This document shows, in pieces, positions 7,096 through 13,901 of a stretch of DNA of 24,437 nt. A program made the translations under genes and the position numbers. Each line of letters opens with the position of its first letter. The stretch's first letter is position 1. Source of the stretch: CADEFX01 sp050260355 (GTDB taxonomy: Bacteria > Pseudomonadota > Alphaproteobacteria > Rhizobiales > Hyphomicrobiaceae); NCBI GenBank assembly GCA_050260355.1, contig JBLNBZ010000056.1, forward strand, positions 1 to 24,437, in the 5' to 3' direction. The notes beneath the pieces were generated by a model. The model was not told where the DNA came from. It was given only the letters and a program-made list of their open reading frames with translations, and did not search any database.

Positions 7096-7389
7096 ATGGC
7101 CACTTATATCGTCCTCGCCAACTTCACCGATCAGGGCATCCGCAACGTCAAAGACACGCTCACGCGAGCCGAAGCTTTCACAGAGCTCGCCAAGGCGAAC
7201 GGCGCTACCGTCAAGGACCTCTACTGGGCGCTCGGCCGCTACGACATCGTCGCCATCATCGAGGCTGGCGATGATATGGCCATGACTTCGCTCGGGCTGA
7301 CGCTGGGCAAGTCGGGCAACGTGCGCACGCAGACGCTGAGAGCGTTCAATCAAGCCGACATGGCCAAGATTCTGAGCAACGTCTCGTAG
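7096..7389 (+). CDS. GYD-domain protein
   Basis: A 97-residue protein that is all GYD domain, a small alpha/beta ferredoxin-like fold named after its GxYD motif, seen here as LGRYDIVAIIEAGDD around residues 47-61. It also has the expected MATYIVLANFTDQGIRNVKDT opening strand and helix. The biochemical role of the family is not settled. The ATG is set by a GGGAGG (7084-7089) six bases upstream. It is transcribed divergently from the nitrile hydratase operon and alone on its strand; any functional link with that operon is only positional. Confidence 0.88.
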   Translation: MATYIVLANFTDQGIRNVKDTLTRAEAFTELAKANGATVKDLYWALGRYDIVAIIEAGDDMAMTSLGLTLGKSGNVRTQTLRAFNQADMAKILSNVS

Positions 7390-7486
7390 GCGGTCCTGTC
7401 GGTTGGCTTTGTAACTGCTTGCACTGGGCTTTGCTCGACAGAGCAGCCGCTGGAGCCGGCTGCCAGCCCCGTCGCGCCCGCCCCCC

Positions 7487-8650
7487 TTACGCCGCCTCGG
7501 CCCAATCAGCGAGACGGCCGAGGTAGGCGAGGCAATTGTCGATTTCGGAAACGGCCAGGAACTCGTTGGGCTGATGCGCCTGGGCGATGTCGCCAGGCCC
7601 GCAGATCACGGAAGAGCAGCCCGCAGCCTGGAAGTGTGTCGCCTCGGTGCCGTAGGGGACCGCGAAGGTCTCGTTCTGGCTCATCAGCTTGAGCGCCAGC
7701 GAGGTCGCCTCGGCGTTATCCTCGTTGGAGAAGGCCGGGAGAATGCCGAGGTTCTTGATGACGATGTCGCAGTCGGGCGACACGGCGCGCATCTTCGGCA
7801 GCAGCTCGCGTGCGGCGTAGGCGTCGAGCTCGCGCATGATGTCGAGCGGATCGAAGCGCGGCAGCGCGCGCACGCCCCAATAGAACGTGCACTTCGGCGG
7901 CACGATGTTCTGCGCGATGCCGCCCTCGATCAGCGTGACGGCGATGGAGTTGTAAGGCGGGTCGAAGCGCGGATTGGTGTGCGTGGCCTTGAGGCGCTGC
8001 TCGATGCGGCCGAGCTCGGCGATCAGCTCGCCGGCGATGGCGATGGCGCCGACGCCTCGCTGCGGCGTGCTGGAATGCGCATCCTTGCCGGTGACCTCGG
8101 TGATGAAGCGGTAGCCGCCCTTGTGCGCATCGACGACGGTCATCATGGTCGGCTCGCCGACCAGGATCAGGCGCGGCTTGGGGATGGTGCGGCCCATCTC
8201 GGCGATCATGGGCTTGACGCCGGTGCAGCCGACCTCCTCGTCATAGGAGAAGACGATGTGGATCGGCTCTCTGAGCTTGCGTGACTTGAACTCCGGCACC
8301 ATCGCCAGCACGCACGCGAGATAGCCTTTCATGTCGCAGGTGCCGCGGCCGTAGAGCTTGCCGTCCTTCTCGGTGAGCTTGAAGGGGTCGGTATCCCACT
8401 TCTGGCTCGTCACCGGCACCACGTCCATGTGCCCTGAGAGGCCGACGCCGCCGTCGCCCTTGGGACCGATGGTGGCGAACAGGTTGGCGTGGATGCCGTC
8501 GTCAGCGGGTAGCAGGTAGGCCTCGATGCCGTGGCCGGCGAGATACTCCTGCACGAAGCGGGCGCACGGCAGGTTGGTCTTGGAGCTGGTCGTGTCGAAA
8601 GAGACGAGGTTGGCGAGAAGCTGCTTGGCCGTAGCGGTGGTGCCGCTCAT
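7487..8650 (-). CDS. argE: Acetylornithine deacetylase (M20 family)
   Basis: Removes the acetyl group from N-acetylornithine to give ornithine, the linear arginine pathway step feeding ArgF. The 387-residue M20 metallopeptidase shows the dinuclear zinc site: H74 and D76 in SGHMDVVP, D106 in GRGTCDMKG, the catalytic pair E138-E139 in SYDEEVGCTG, and the late His in EATHFQAAG. The lid domain occupies roughly 175-285. The ATG at 8650 has AAGGA six bases upstream and lies 9 bases after the apaG stop, so the two genes are probably co-transcribed. N-formyl or other N-acyl amino acid deacylase activity is possible, but the sequence fits ArgE well. It lies 4.6 kb from argD-argF-hslO on the other strand. 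Confidence 0.92.
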   Translation of the reverse strand: MSGTTATAKQLLANLVSFDTTSSKTNLPCARFVQEYLAGHGIEAYLLPADDGIHANLFATIGPKGDGGVGLSGHMDVVPVTSQKWDTDPFKLTEKDGKLYGRGTCDMKGYLACVLAMVPEFKSRKLREPIHIVFSYDEEVGCTGVKPMIAEMGRTIPKPRLILVGEPTMMTVVDAHKGGYRFITEVTGKDAHSSTPQRGVGAIAIAGELIAELGRIEQRLKATHTNPRFDPPYNSIAVTLIEGGIAQNIVPPKCTFYWGVRALPRFDPLDIMRELDAYAARELLPKMRAVSPDCDIVIKNLGILPAFSNEDNAEATSLALKLMSQNETFAVPYGTEATHFQAAGCSSVICGPGDIAQAHQPNEFLAVSEIDNCLAYLGRLADWAEAA

Positions 8651-8659
8651 TGTGGGTCC

Positions 8660-9052
8660 TTAGTTGACGTTGCGGACGACGAACGGGCTGTCGAGCGAGA
8701 AGGCCGGGATCGCCACGTTGATGAGTCTGCCGTCCTCGAGCTGCATCTGGTAGGAGCCCACCATGATGCCCGACGGCGTGCCGAGCGGGCAACCCGACGT
8801 ATAGGTGAACGATTGCCCCGGGCCCAGCACCGGCATCTTGCCGACCACGCCCGGCCCGCGCACCTCCTCGGTGCGGCCGTTGGCGTCGGTGATCCGCCAG
8901 TGGCGCGTCTTGAGCTGGACCGTGGTGTTGCCCTCGTTGGCGATCTCAATGGTGTAGGCCCAAAAGAAATGGCCTTCCTCGGGCGAGGACTGCTCCTCGA
9001 GGTACTGGGGCTCGACCCTGACGCGGATGCCATGTGTGACCGCTTCGTACAT
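8660..9052 (-). CDS. apaG: ApaG domain protein
   Basis: A 130-residue protein comprising one ApaG (DUF525) domain, an immunoglobulin-like beta sandwich. It shows the family blocks HGIRVRVEPQYLEEQSSP, FFWAYTIEIANEG, LKTRHWRITDANG, EEVRGPGVVGKMPVLGPGQSF and GTPSGIMVGSYQM. ApaG is linked to cobalt/magnesium resistance in enterobacteria; its molecular role remains uncertain. The start at 9052 (MYEAVTHGIRV) matches the usual N-terminus, so the upstream extension to 9160 is discarded. It is followed after 9 bases by argE and separated from the upstream M81 gene by 132 bases with no evident regulatory site. Confidence 0.95.
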   Translation of the reverse strand: MYEAVTHGIRVRVEPQYLEEQSSPEEGHFFWAYTIEIANEGNTTVQLKTRHWRITDANGRTEEVRGPGVVGKMPVLGPGQSFTYTSGCPLGTPSGIMVGSYQMQLEDGRLINVAIPAFSLDSPFVVRNVN

Positions 9053-9184
9053 CGGCTCATGCCTTCGTTGGCGCTTGGGCGGCAGAGTACACCGGGCCAG
9101 CGCGCGGCGCTGCACAGATTCGCATCGCAGCCGCTGCCGCGACACCCACAATTCCATCACGGATGGGTTAGCTCGGGCCGCTGG

Positions 9185-10648
9185 CTACACGAGCATCCGC
9201 CCCTCCACAACCTCGTCCAGGGGCCACAGCGGCCGCTTGACCCGGGCATATGCAAGCCGTGTGGCCTGATAGGCCGAGCTGCCCCCAGTGGGAGCCCGCA
9301 CGATGACCTCGGCGAGCGGCCCGAACGCGCCTGCGAAGTGCTGCGCCGATTTCAGCACCAGCAGCCGGTAGGCGGCAGGGTCCCGGCCCAGATGCGTGAA
9401 CAGCTCGCGCCCGAGCGCCTGCGTGCGATGCGTGATCAGGATCACGTCGATGCCGCCGTCCACGCGGATCGCCGCTGCATTGCCGAGCGGCACGCGCGCC
9501 GCGCCGAAGCTCTGCCAGGTGTCCGCAGCCAGCGCCAGCACCTCCACCTCGGCATCCACTGGGGGGCCAGATTGGTGGCACGCCTTGCCGCCGAAGCGCA
9601 GCGGGAACCGCGCGCCCACGCCGGCCATGAAGCAGAACTCGACCCCGACGGGGTCCCACAGCGGCGCCACGGCTGCACCCTTGATACCGCGCCTGCGCAG
9701 CTCGTGGATGACGAGCGTGTTGTCGGACGCTGCCCCGCCGCCGGCATTGTCGTCCGGCTCGGCCAGGATCGCGGTGCCTTGCGCTGCGAGCGCCTTTTCG
9801 AGCGCAGCCTCGAGCGACGCCTCGCCCGGCATCCAGCGCCCGCGGCCGGCGTAAAGCTCCTCGCCGAGCCGGCGCGCCAGCGCGTCGCCGTGCGCCTTGC
9901 GGTTGTCCGTATACACGAGCACGCGCGTGCCCATGTCCGGGACGTCGGCCGGCGGAAAGCCGTGGCCGATCGAGATCGACAGCACGCCGTCCTTGCCCTC
10001 GAGCGCCTTGATGCGATCGACGAAGCTGCGCATCGGCTCCACTGTGGTCGGATACATGTCGGCCATGCGCGGATCGTACAGGGATGCCACCGGCTTGATC
10101 TTGCCTGCGATCGTCTGCAGCACCAGCTCGACCAGCTCCTCGCCGCGATCGAGGAAATCGATGTGCGGATACTCCTTGAACAGGATCGAGATGTCGGCGC
10201 CGCGCACGCGCTTCTCGGTCAGGTGGCAATGCGGATCGTACTCGCAGCCGATGATCGCCTTGGGACCGGCCAAGGCGCGCACGCGCTCGATCAGGTCGCC
10301 CTCCGCATCGTCATAGCCCTCCGCCACGAAGGCGCCGTGCAGCCCGAGTAGCACGCCATCCACCGGCAGCGCCGCCTTCAGCTCGCCCAGGATGCGGTCG
10401 CGCATGGTCTCGAAGGCGTCGCGGCGGCATGTGCCGGACGGCTCCGCCCAGAAGCACGATCCTTCGATCAGCGTGAACCCTTCTTGCTTGGCGCGCCGCC
10501 GCGCCACGAGCAGCGGCGCCGTGCACAGCTGCGGCACGTCCGGGTGCTTGCCCGGTGGTGCGTGGAAGGCCTCGAAGCTCTCGAGCGATGTCGGGATCGG
10601 CGAGAAGGTGTTGGTTTCGGTGGCAAGCGAGGCAGCGAACAGGCGCAC
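9185..10648 (-). CDS. M81 family metallopeptidase (microcystinase C / MlrC-like)
   Basis: A 487-residue protein of the M81/MlrC family, zinc enzymes named for the microcystin-degradation protease MlrC; most members have unknown substrates, probably small or modified peptides. The metal ligands are visible: D138 and H140 in CEYDPHCHLTE and H162 in KEYPHID. The 2- and 22-residue spacings equal those of MlrC D167-H169-H191. Also present are ETNTFSP near 11-17, LGLHGAF (101-107) and the MlrC C-terminal domain from about 300 (LAEPDDNAGGGAASD). The start is a GTG preceded by GGGAG. It is last in the minus-strand row behind the regulator, crotonase and PLP enzyme, but a 313-base repeat-bearing gap separates it from the PLP gene, so it may have its own promoter. 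Confidence 0.88.
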   Translation of the reverse strand: MRLFAASLATETNTFSPIPTSLESFEAFHAPPGKHPDVPQLCTAPLLVARRRAKQEGFTLIEGSCFWAEPSGTCRRDAFETMRDRILGELKAALPVDGVLLGLHGAFVAEGYDDAEGDLIERVRALAGPKAIIGCEYDPHCHLTEKRVRGADISILFKEYPHIDFLDRGEELVELVLQTIAGKIKPVASLYDPRMADMYPTTVEPMRSFVDRIKALEGKDGVLSISIGHGFPPADVPDMGTRVLVYTDNRKAHGDALARRLGEELYAGRGRWMPGEASLEAALEKALAAQGTAILAEPDDNAGGGAASDNTLVIHELRRRGIKGAAVAPLWDPVGVEFCFMAGVGARFPLRFGGKACHQSGPPVDAEVEVLALAADTWQSFGAARVPLGNAAAIRVDGGIDVILITHRTQALGRELFTHLGRDPAAYRLLVLKSAQHFAGAFGPLAEVIVRAPTGGSSAYQATRLAYARVKRPLWPLDEVVEGRMLV

Positions 10649-10961
10649 GACTTGAAAGCTCCCGATTTACTGAGGCTCAAAGCATAGCTCGCGACGGCGC
10701 TCCGCGTAATTGGCTTTGCGCGGCCGACACGACGGCGGCGCTTCCAAAGCTCCGGTCTGCATGCGGCTCGGAACATATCTGCGTTCCGGAACCGCTGCGG
10801 TGGACACTGCCGCAGCCCCACTATTGCGTCATCCCTGGCGCCGCTCGTGCGTTTCACGCACCAGCGGAAATCGGCCGGGATCCAGATGCGCTTCCGCTGG
10901 TTCTGACTGACGGGCAGGGCACGTCAGACGCCGACAAGGGGTCGGCTGCTGGACGGAGGAC
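10649..10961. other. Intergenic gap with dispersed repeat
   Basis: No gene is supported here. The gap holds a perfect 10-bp palindrome GTTCCGGAAC (10783-10792) and the composite repeat at 10824-10901. It separates the PLP-enzyme gene from the M81 gene on the minus strand and may contain the M81 promoter, though no convincing -35/-10 pair was found. Confidence 0.55.
10824..10901. repeat. Composite structured intergenic repeat
   Basis: Shares TTGCGTCATCCCTG (10824-10837) and GGGATCCAGA (10877-10886) with the copy at 249-280, but the space between them is enlarged. It contains a hairpin GTGCGT-TTC-ACGCAC (10847-10861) and a 10-bp inverted repeat ACCAGCGGAA (10860-10869) with TTCCGCTGGT (10892-10901). 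The overlapping arms allow alternative folds. It looks like an expanded member of the left-edge repeat family. Confidence 0.65.
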
Positions 10962-12134
10962 CTACCGGATCGTCCCGCGCGCGGCCACGCGCCAGTGCTT
11001 GACGCTTCCCCCCTCGCCCAGGACGGTCAGCTCGTCGACCAGATTGGCCACGGGGCAGGAGTGGTTCGGGAAGATCAGCACGCGGGCACCGATCTCGAGC
11101 CGCCGCCCGTCGAGCGCCAGGAAGCCGTGCTCCTCCGACAGCCGCGCCACCGCGAACGGCGTCTCGGCCTGCGCGGCAGCGAGCGGGTAGGCACTTCCGT
11201 ATGATGCCGCGCCGCCGGCGCTGTGCGGCGCCTGGTCCGAGCTCAACGTCTTGGAGCCGGCGTCGATGATGGCGTACTCCGCGTTCGCGCTCACCACGGT
11301 CGCGACCACCGCCAGCGCGACCTCCTTCGGCGATACCAGTCCCAGCCTCACCGGCGTCATGTCCGCGAACACGTAGTTGCCGGGGCGTGCCTCGGTCGAG
11401 ACATCCCAGCCCGCATTGGCATAGAGCGTCGGCGTGGACCCCGTCGACACGGCCGGAACCGCGATCCCGCTTTTCTCGATGCGGGCTTTGAGCGTGGCGA
11501 GCGTCTCCTTCGCCGCGGCTGCCACAGACCGCACGCCCTCGGGTGTCTTGCCGCCGTAGGCATGGCCCTCGTGCGTGAAGAGCCCGGCAAACGAAAGCCC
11601 GCCGGCTGCATCGATCGCGCGCGCAACCGCGACCGCAGTCTCGCCCGACGGATCGACGCCGCATCGCTTCAAGCCGGTGTCCACCTCCATGTAGACCGGC
11701 CACGTGCCGCCGGCCGACTTGGCCGCCGCGGCGAGCGCACCCACGCCCTCCATGCTATCGGCCACGAACCGCGCCTCGGCGTTGTGTTCGCGCGCTGCGC
11801 GCATGACGCGCTCCGCCTTGGCCGGCAGGACGATGGGATAGGCCACCGTGACCGACGGTGCGCCTCCGCCCAGCATCACGATCGCCTCGCCCGGCTTGGC
11901 GCATGTCAGGCCCGATGCGCCATGCGCAAGCTGCAACCGCGCGATCTCGTGGCACTTGTGCGTCTTGATATGCGGCCGTAACGCCACGTGTCCCGGCACG
12001 AGCGTCCGCGCGCGCCGGATGTTGGCGGTGAGCTTCGCCTCGTCGACCACGACCGCGGGCGTCTCGACCGCTTCGACTCCCGGAAATCCCAGCTCCGCGC
12101 GCGACAGTGCGCCGGGCCAACTGCTTTGGTTCAT
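10962..12134 (-). CDS. Fold-III PLP enzyme, D-threonine aldolase / D-serine dehydratase family
   Basis: A 390-residue protein with an N-terminal alanine racemase-like barrel and a C-terminal DSD-type domain. The PLP lysine is most likely K57 in RPHIKTHK; the metal-binding HxC motif is H358 and C360 in FPNHSCP. This metal site separates the family (D-threonine aldolase, D-3-hydroxyaspartate aldolase or dehydratase, eukaryote-type D-serine dehydratase) from alanine racemases. The probable reaction is cleavage or dehydration of a D-beta-hydroxy amino acid; the exact substrate cannot be read from the sequence. The ATG at 12134 is set by GGGAG upstream; a longer frame to 12305 would overlap the crotonase gene and is rejected. 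It lies 58 bases after that gene, with an inverted repeat in the gap. Confidence 0.88.
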   Translation of the reverse strand: MNQSSWPGALSRAELGFPGVEAVETPAVVVDEAKLTANIRRARTLVPGHVALRPHIKTHKCHEIARLQLAHGASGLTCAKPGEAIVMLGGGAPSVTVAYPIVLPAKAERVMRAAREHNAEARFVADSMEGVGALAAAAKSAGGTWPVYMEVDTGLKRCGVDPSGETAVAVARAIDAAGGLSFAGLFTHEGHAYGGKTPEGVRSVAAAAKETLATLKARIEKSGIAVPAVSTGSTPTLYANAGWDVSTEARPGNYVFADMTPVRLGLVSPKEVALAVVATVVSANAEYAIIDAGSKTLSSDQAPHSAGGAASYGSAYPLAAAQAETPFAVARLSEEHGFLALDGRRLEIGARVLIFPNHSCPVANLVDELTVLGEGGSVKHWRVAARGTIR

Positions 12135-12151
12135 CCGACCACTCCCATGCT

Positions 12152-12174
12152 CCCCTCCCTTTGGCGAGGAGGGG
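12152..12174. repeat. Inverted repeat CCCCTCC/GGAGGGG
   Basis: CCCCTCC (12152-12158) pairs with GGAGGGG (12168-12174) over a 9-base loop, between the crotonase stop and the PLP-enzyme start on the minus strand. A similar C-run/G-run inverted repeat occurs at 15410-15439. There is no T-tract, so it is more likely an intergenic repeat than a terminator. Confidence 0.5.
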
Positions 12175-12192
12175 TTAGGTCCGCTTATCGGC

Positions 12193-12963
12193 TCACGTGC
12201 TTTTGCTCTTGCCCCGCTCGGCGAGGAACGCGCGCATGATGCGCTGCGGCTCCCCGCTCGCGTAGGCCTCGAGCGACGCGCGCACGCCCGCAGCCGTCGC
12301 ATCATCGAAGCCCGCCTGCGTCACCTCGCGGAACCGTTGCTTGGTCAGGCGGAAAGCGATCTCGGGCGTCCTGCGCAGCTCGTCTGCCGCTGCGAATGCC
12401 GACGCCAGCACATCGCTCTCCGCTACCACGCGGTCGACGATGCCGATCTGAAACGCCCGCTCGCCCGACACCAGTCCTCCTCCGAGCGACAGCTCGCGGT
12501 TGGCGCCGTGGCCGCAATAGAGGCTCAGCAGGTAGCTGCCCACGATGCTGCCGAGTCCGGCCCGCACCTCCGGCTGGCCGATGCGCGATCCGGCGTGCGC
12601 GATGCGCAGGTCGGCGCACAGCCCGATCTGCATTCCGGCGCCCGCGGCAATGCCGTTGAAGGCGGCGATGCAGGGCTTGGAGAGCGCACGCACGGACTGG
12701 TACATCGCCCGCATCTCGTCGCCCCATTGGCGGATGTCGCCGACCTCGTAGTGCGCCGCTTCGCTCAAATCCTGGCCGGCACAGAACGCGCGACCGGCGC
12801 CCGTAATCACGACCGCCTTGACCTCTGGGTCGGCATTGGCTGCGGCCATCTGCGCCGTCAGCGCGCGCCGCAAGTCCGTGTTCACGGCATTGAGCCGTCC
12901 GGGGCGATTGAGCGTGAGCAGCAGCGTGCCTGATCGCAGGTCGGAGAGGAGCACGTCGGTCAT
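12193..12963 (-). CDS. Enoyl-CoA hydratase/isomerase (crotonase) family protein
   Basis: A 256-residue crotonase-fold protein acting on an acyl-CoA. The oxyanion-hole segments are FCAGQDL (60-66) and NGIAAGAG (103-110), and the C-terminal trimerisation helices are present. Of the two catalytic glutamates of true enoyl-CoA hydratases (rat E144 and E164), only the second is kept (E132 in QPEV); the first aligns with Q112. This favours an isomerase or another crotonase reaction over simple hydration. The ATG at 12963 has GGAG upstream. It lies 73 bases downstream of the gntR-type regulator on the same strand and 58 bases before the PLP enzyme, so an operon is likely. The substrate is unknown. 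Confidence 0.88.
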   Translation of the reverse strand: MTDVLLSDLRSGTLLLTLNRPGRLNAVNTDLRRALTAQMAAANADPEVKAVVITGAGRAFCAGQDLSEAAHYEVGDIRQWGDEMRAMYQSVRALSKPCIAAFNGIAAGAGMQIGLCADLRIAHAGSRIGQPEVRAGLGSIVGSYLLSLYCGHGANRELSLGGGLVSGERAFQIGIVDRVVAESDVLASAFAAADELRRTPEIAFRLTKQRFREVTQAGFDDATAAGVRASLEAYASGEPQRIMRAFLAERGKSKST

Positions 12964-13036
12964 GTTCGCCGCTCCATTGGTGATGCACTACTTAAGCAGC
13001 GATCGGCAGCCTAGCACAACCTTCACCCAAGTCTGA

Positions 13037-13783
13037 TCAGCGGGAGCGGCGAGCCTGAGATCCCGCGCCTCGCGGGGCGGGCTGGAGCGTGTCGCGGGTG
13101 GGCTCCTCGCCCTTGCTCTTTGCAAGAGCCAGGCGGGCGAGACGGATCTTGTAGGCTGCCAGCACATGCTCGCGCGCCGCCGCATCGGCCGCGGCCGCGT
13201 CGCGCGCAGCGATCGCCTTGACGATACGGCCATGCTCCTTCACGGCGCCGGCCTGGCGCCCCGGCGCGGTCAGCGTCGTCGGGCCGAGCAGCTTCAGCGC
13301 GTCGTTGATCGACTGCAGGCTGCGGCCAAGGAAGCGGTTGTGCGCCGCTGCGGCGATCAACTGGTGGAACGACAGGTTGTGGCGCGAGAGCGCTCGCGGC
13401 TCGGCTGGCAGCTTGCGCTCGGCCTCGACCATGGCCAGCAGGGCCGCGATCTCGCCCGGTGCCGCGCTGCGCGCCGCCAGCGCCGCCGCCGTCCCCTCCA
13501 GTGCGGCCCGCACGTCGTAGAGCTCGGCGATGGCGTCGGCATCGAGGCTCGCGACGGTGAGCCCGTGCCGGGGCGTCAGCACGAGCAGGCCTTCCAGCTC
13601 CAGCCGCGCCAGGGCCTGGCGCACCGGCGTGCGGCTGACGCCGAGCCACTGCGCGATCTCGACCTCGCGCATGCGCCGGCCCGGGAGAAATTCTCCGCTC
13701 TCGATGCCTTCACGCAACGACGCATAGGCATATTCAGCGGCGGATGCGAAGCTCGCCTGGTCGCGCGTGCGGTTCATGCTCAT
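13037..13783 (-). CDS. GntR family regulator, FCD (FadR/VanR) subfamily
   Basis: A 248-residue repressor or activator with an N-terminal winged helix (about 20-80, including EIAQWLGVSRTPVRQALARLE) and a C-terminal all-helical FCD ligand domain (about 85-215). The FCD metal site is intact: D90, H140, H184 and H206, which suggests an organic acid ligand bound through a metal. Two in-frame ATGs occur, at 13783 and 13777; the second has better spacing from the GAGG. The tail after about 222 is basic and probably disordered. It is divergent from the TcuA-like gene, with a TTGTATACAA palindrome between, and it likely controls both that gene and the minus-strand genes behind itself. Confidence 0.92.
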   Translation of the reverse strand: MSMNRTRDQASFASAAEYAYASLREGIESGEFLPGRRMREVEIAQWLGVSRTPVRQALARLELEGLLVLTPRHGLTVASLDADAIAELYDVRAALEGTAAALAARSAAPGEIAALLAMVEAERKLPAEPRALSRHNLSFHQLIAAAAHNRFLGRSLQSINDALKLLGPTTLTAPGRQAGAVKEHGRIVKAIAARDAAAADAAAREHVLAAYKIRLARLALAKSKGEEPTRDTLQPAPRGAGSQARRSR

Positions 13784-13831
13784 GGCCTCGAATGCATGCC
13801 AGTGTCGGCGCCAATGCAGGTCTGTATCCCA

Positions 13832-13841
13832 TTGTATACAA
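13832..13841. promoter_or_regulatory. Predicted FCD-GntR operator TTGTATACAA
   Basis: A perfect 10-bp palindrome in the 118-base divergent region, 60 bases before the TcuA-like start and about 41 bases before the regulator start. FCD-type GntR proteins commonly bind short palindromes of this AT-core form. A further TGTAT half-site at 13823-13827 lies exactly 10 bases upstream of the one inside the palindrome, and TGTCGGCGC is directly repeated at 13803-13811 and 13846-13854. Confidence 0.6.
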
Positions 13842-13901
13842 CCAATGTCGGCGCTACCCTAACCATCAACCAAGCAACAACGGACATGGAGGACGCAAGC
13901 G

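Noticed and set aside
7444..7467. CAGCCG/CGGCTG stem between the GYD gene and argE as a bidirectional terminator
   Set aside because: The stem is short, competes with another pairing, and has no T-tract on either side.
8531..10351. 606-codon plus-strand open frame
   Set aside because: It lies opposite argE, apaG and the M81 gene, all of which have clear motifs; the Arg/His/Ala-rich translation is a shadow.
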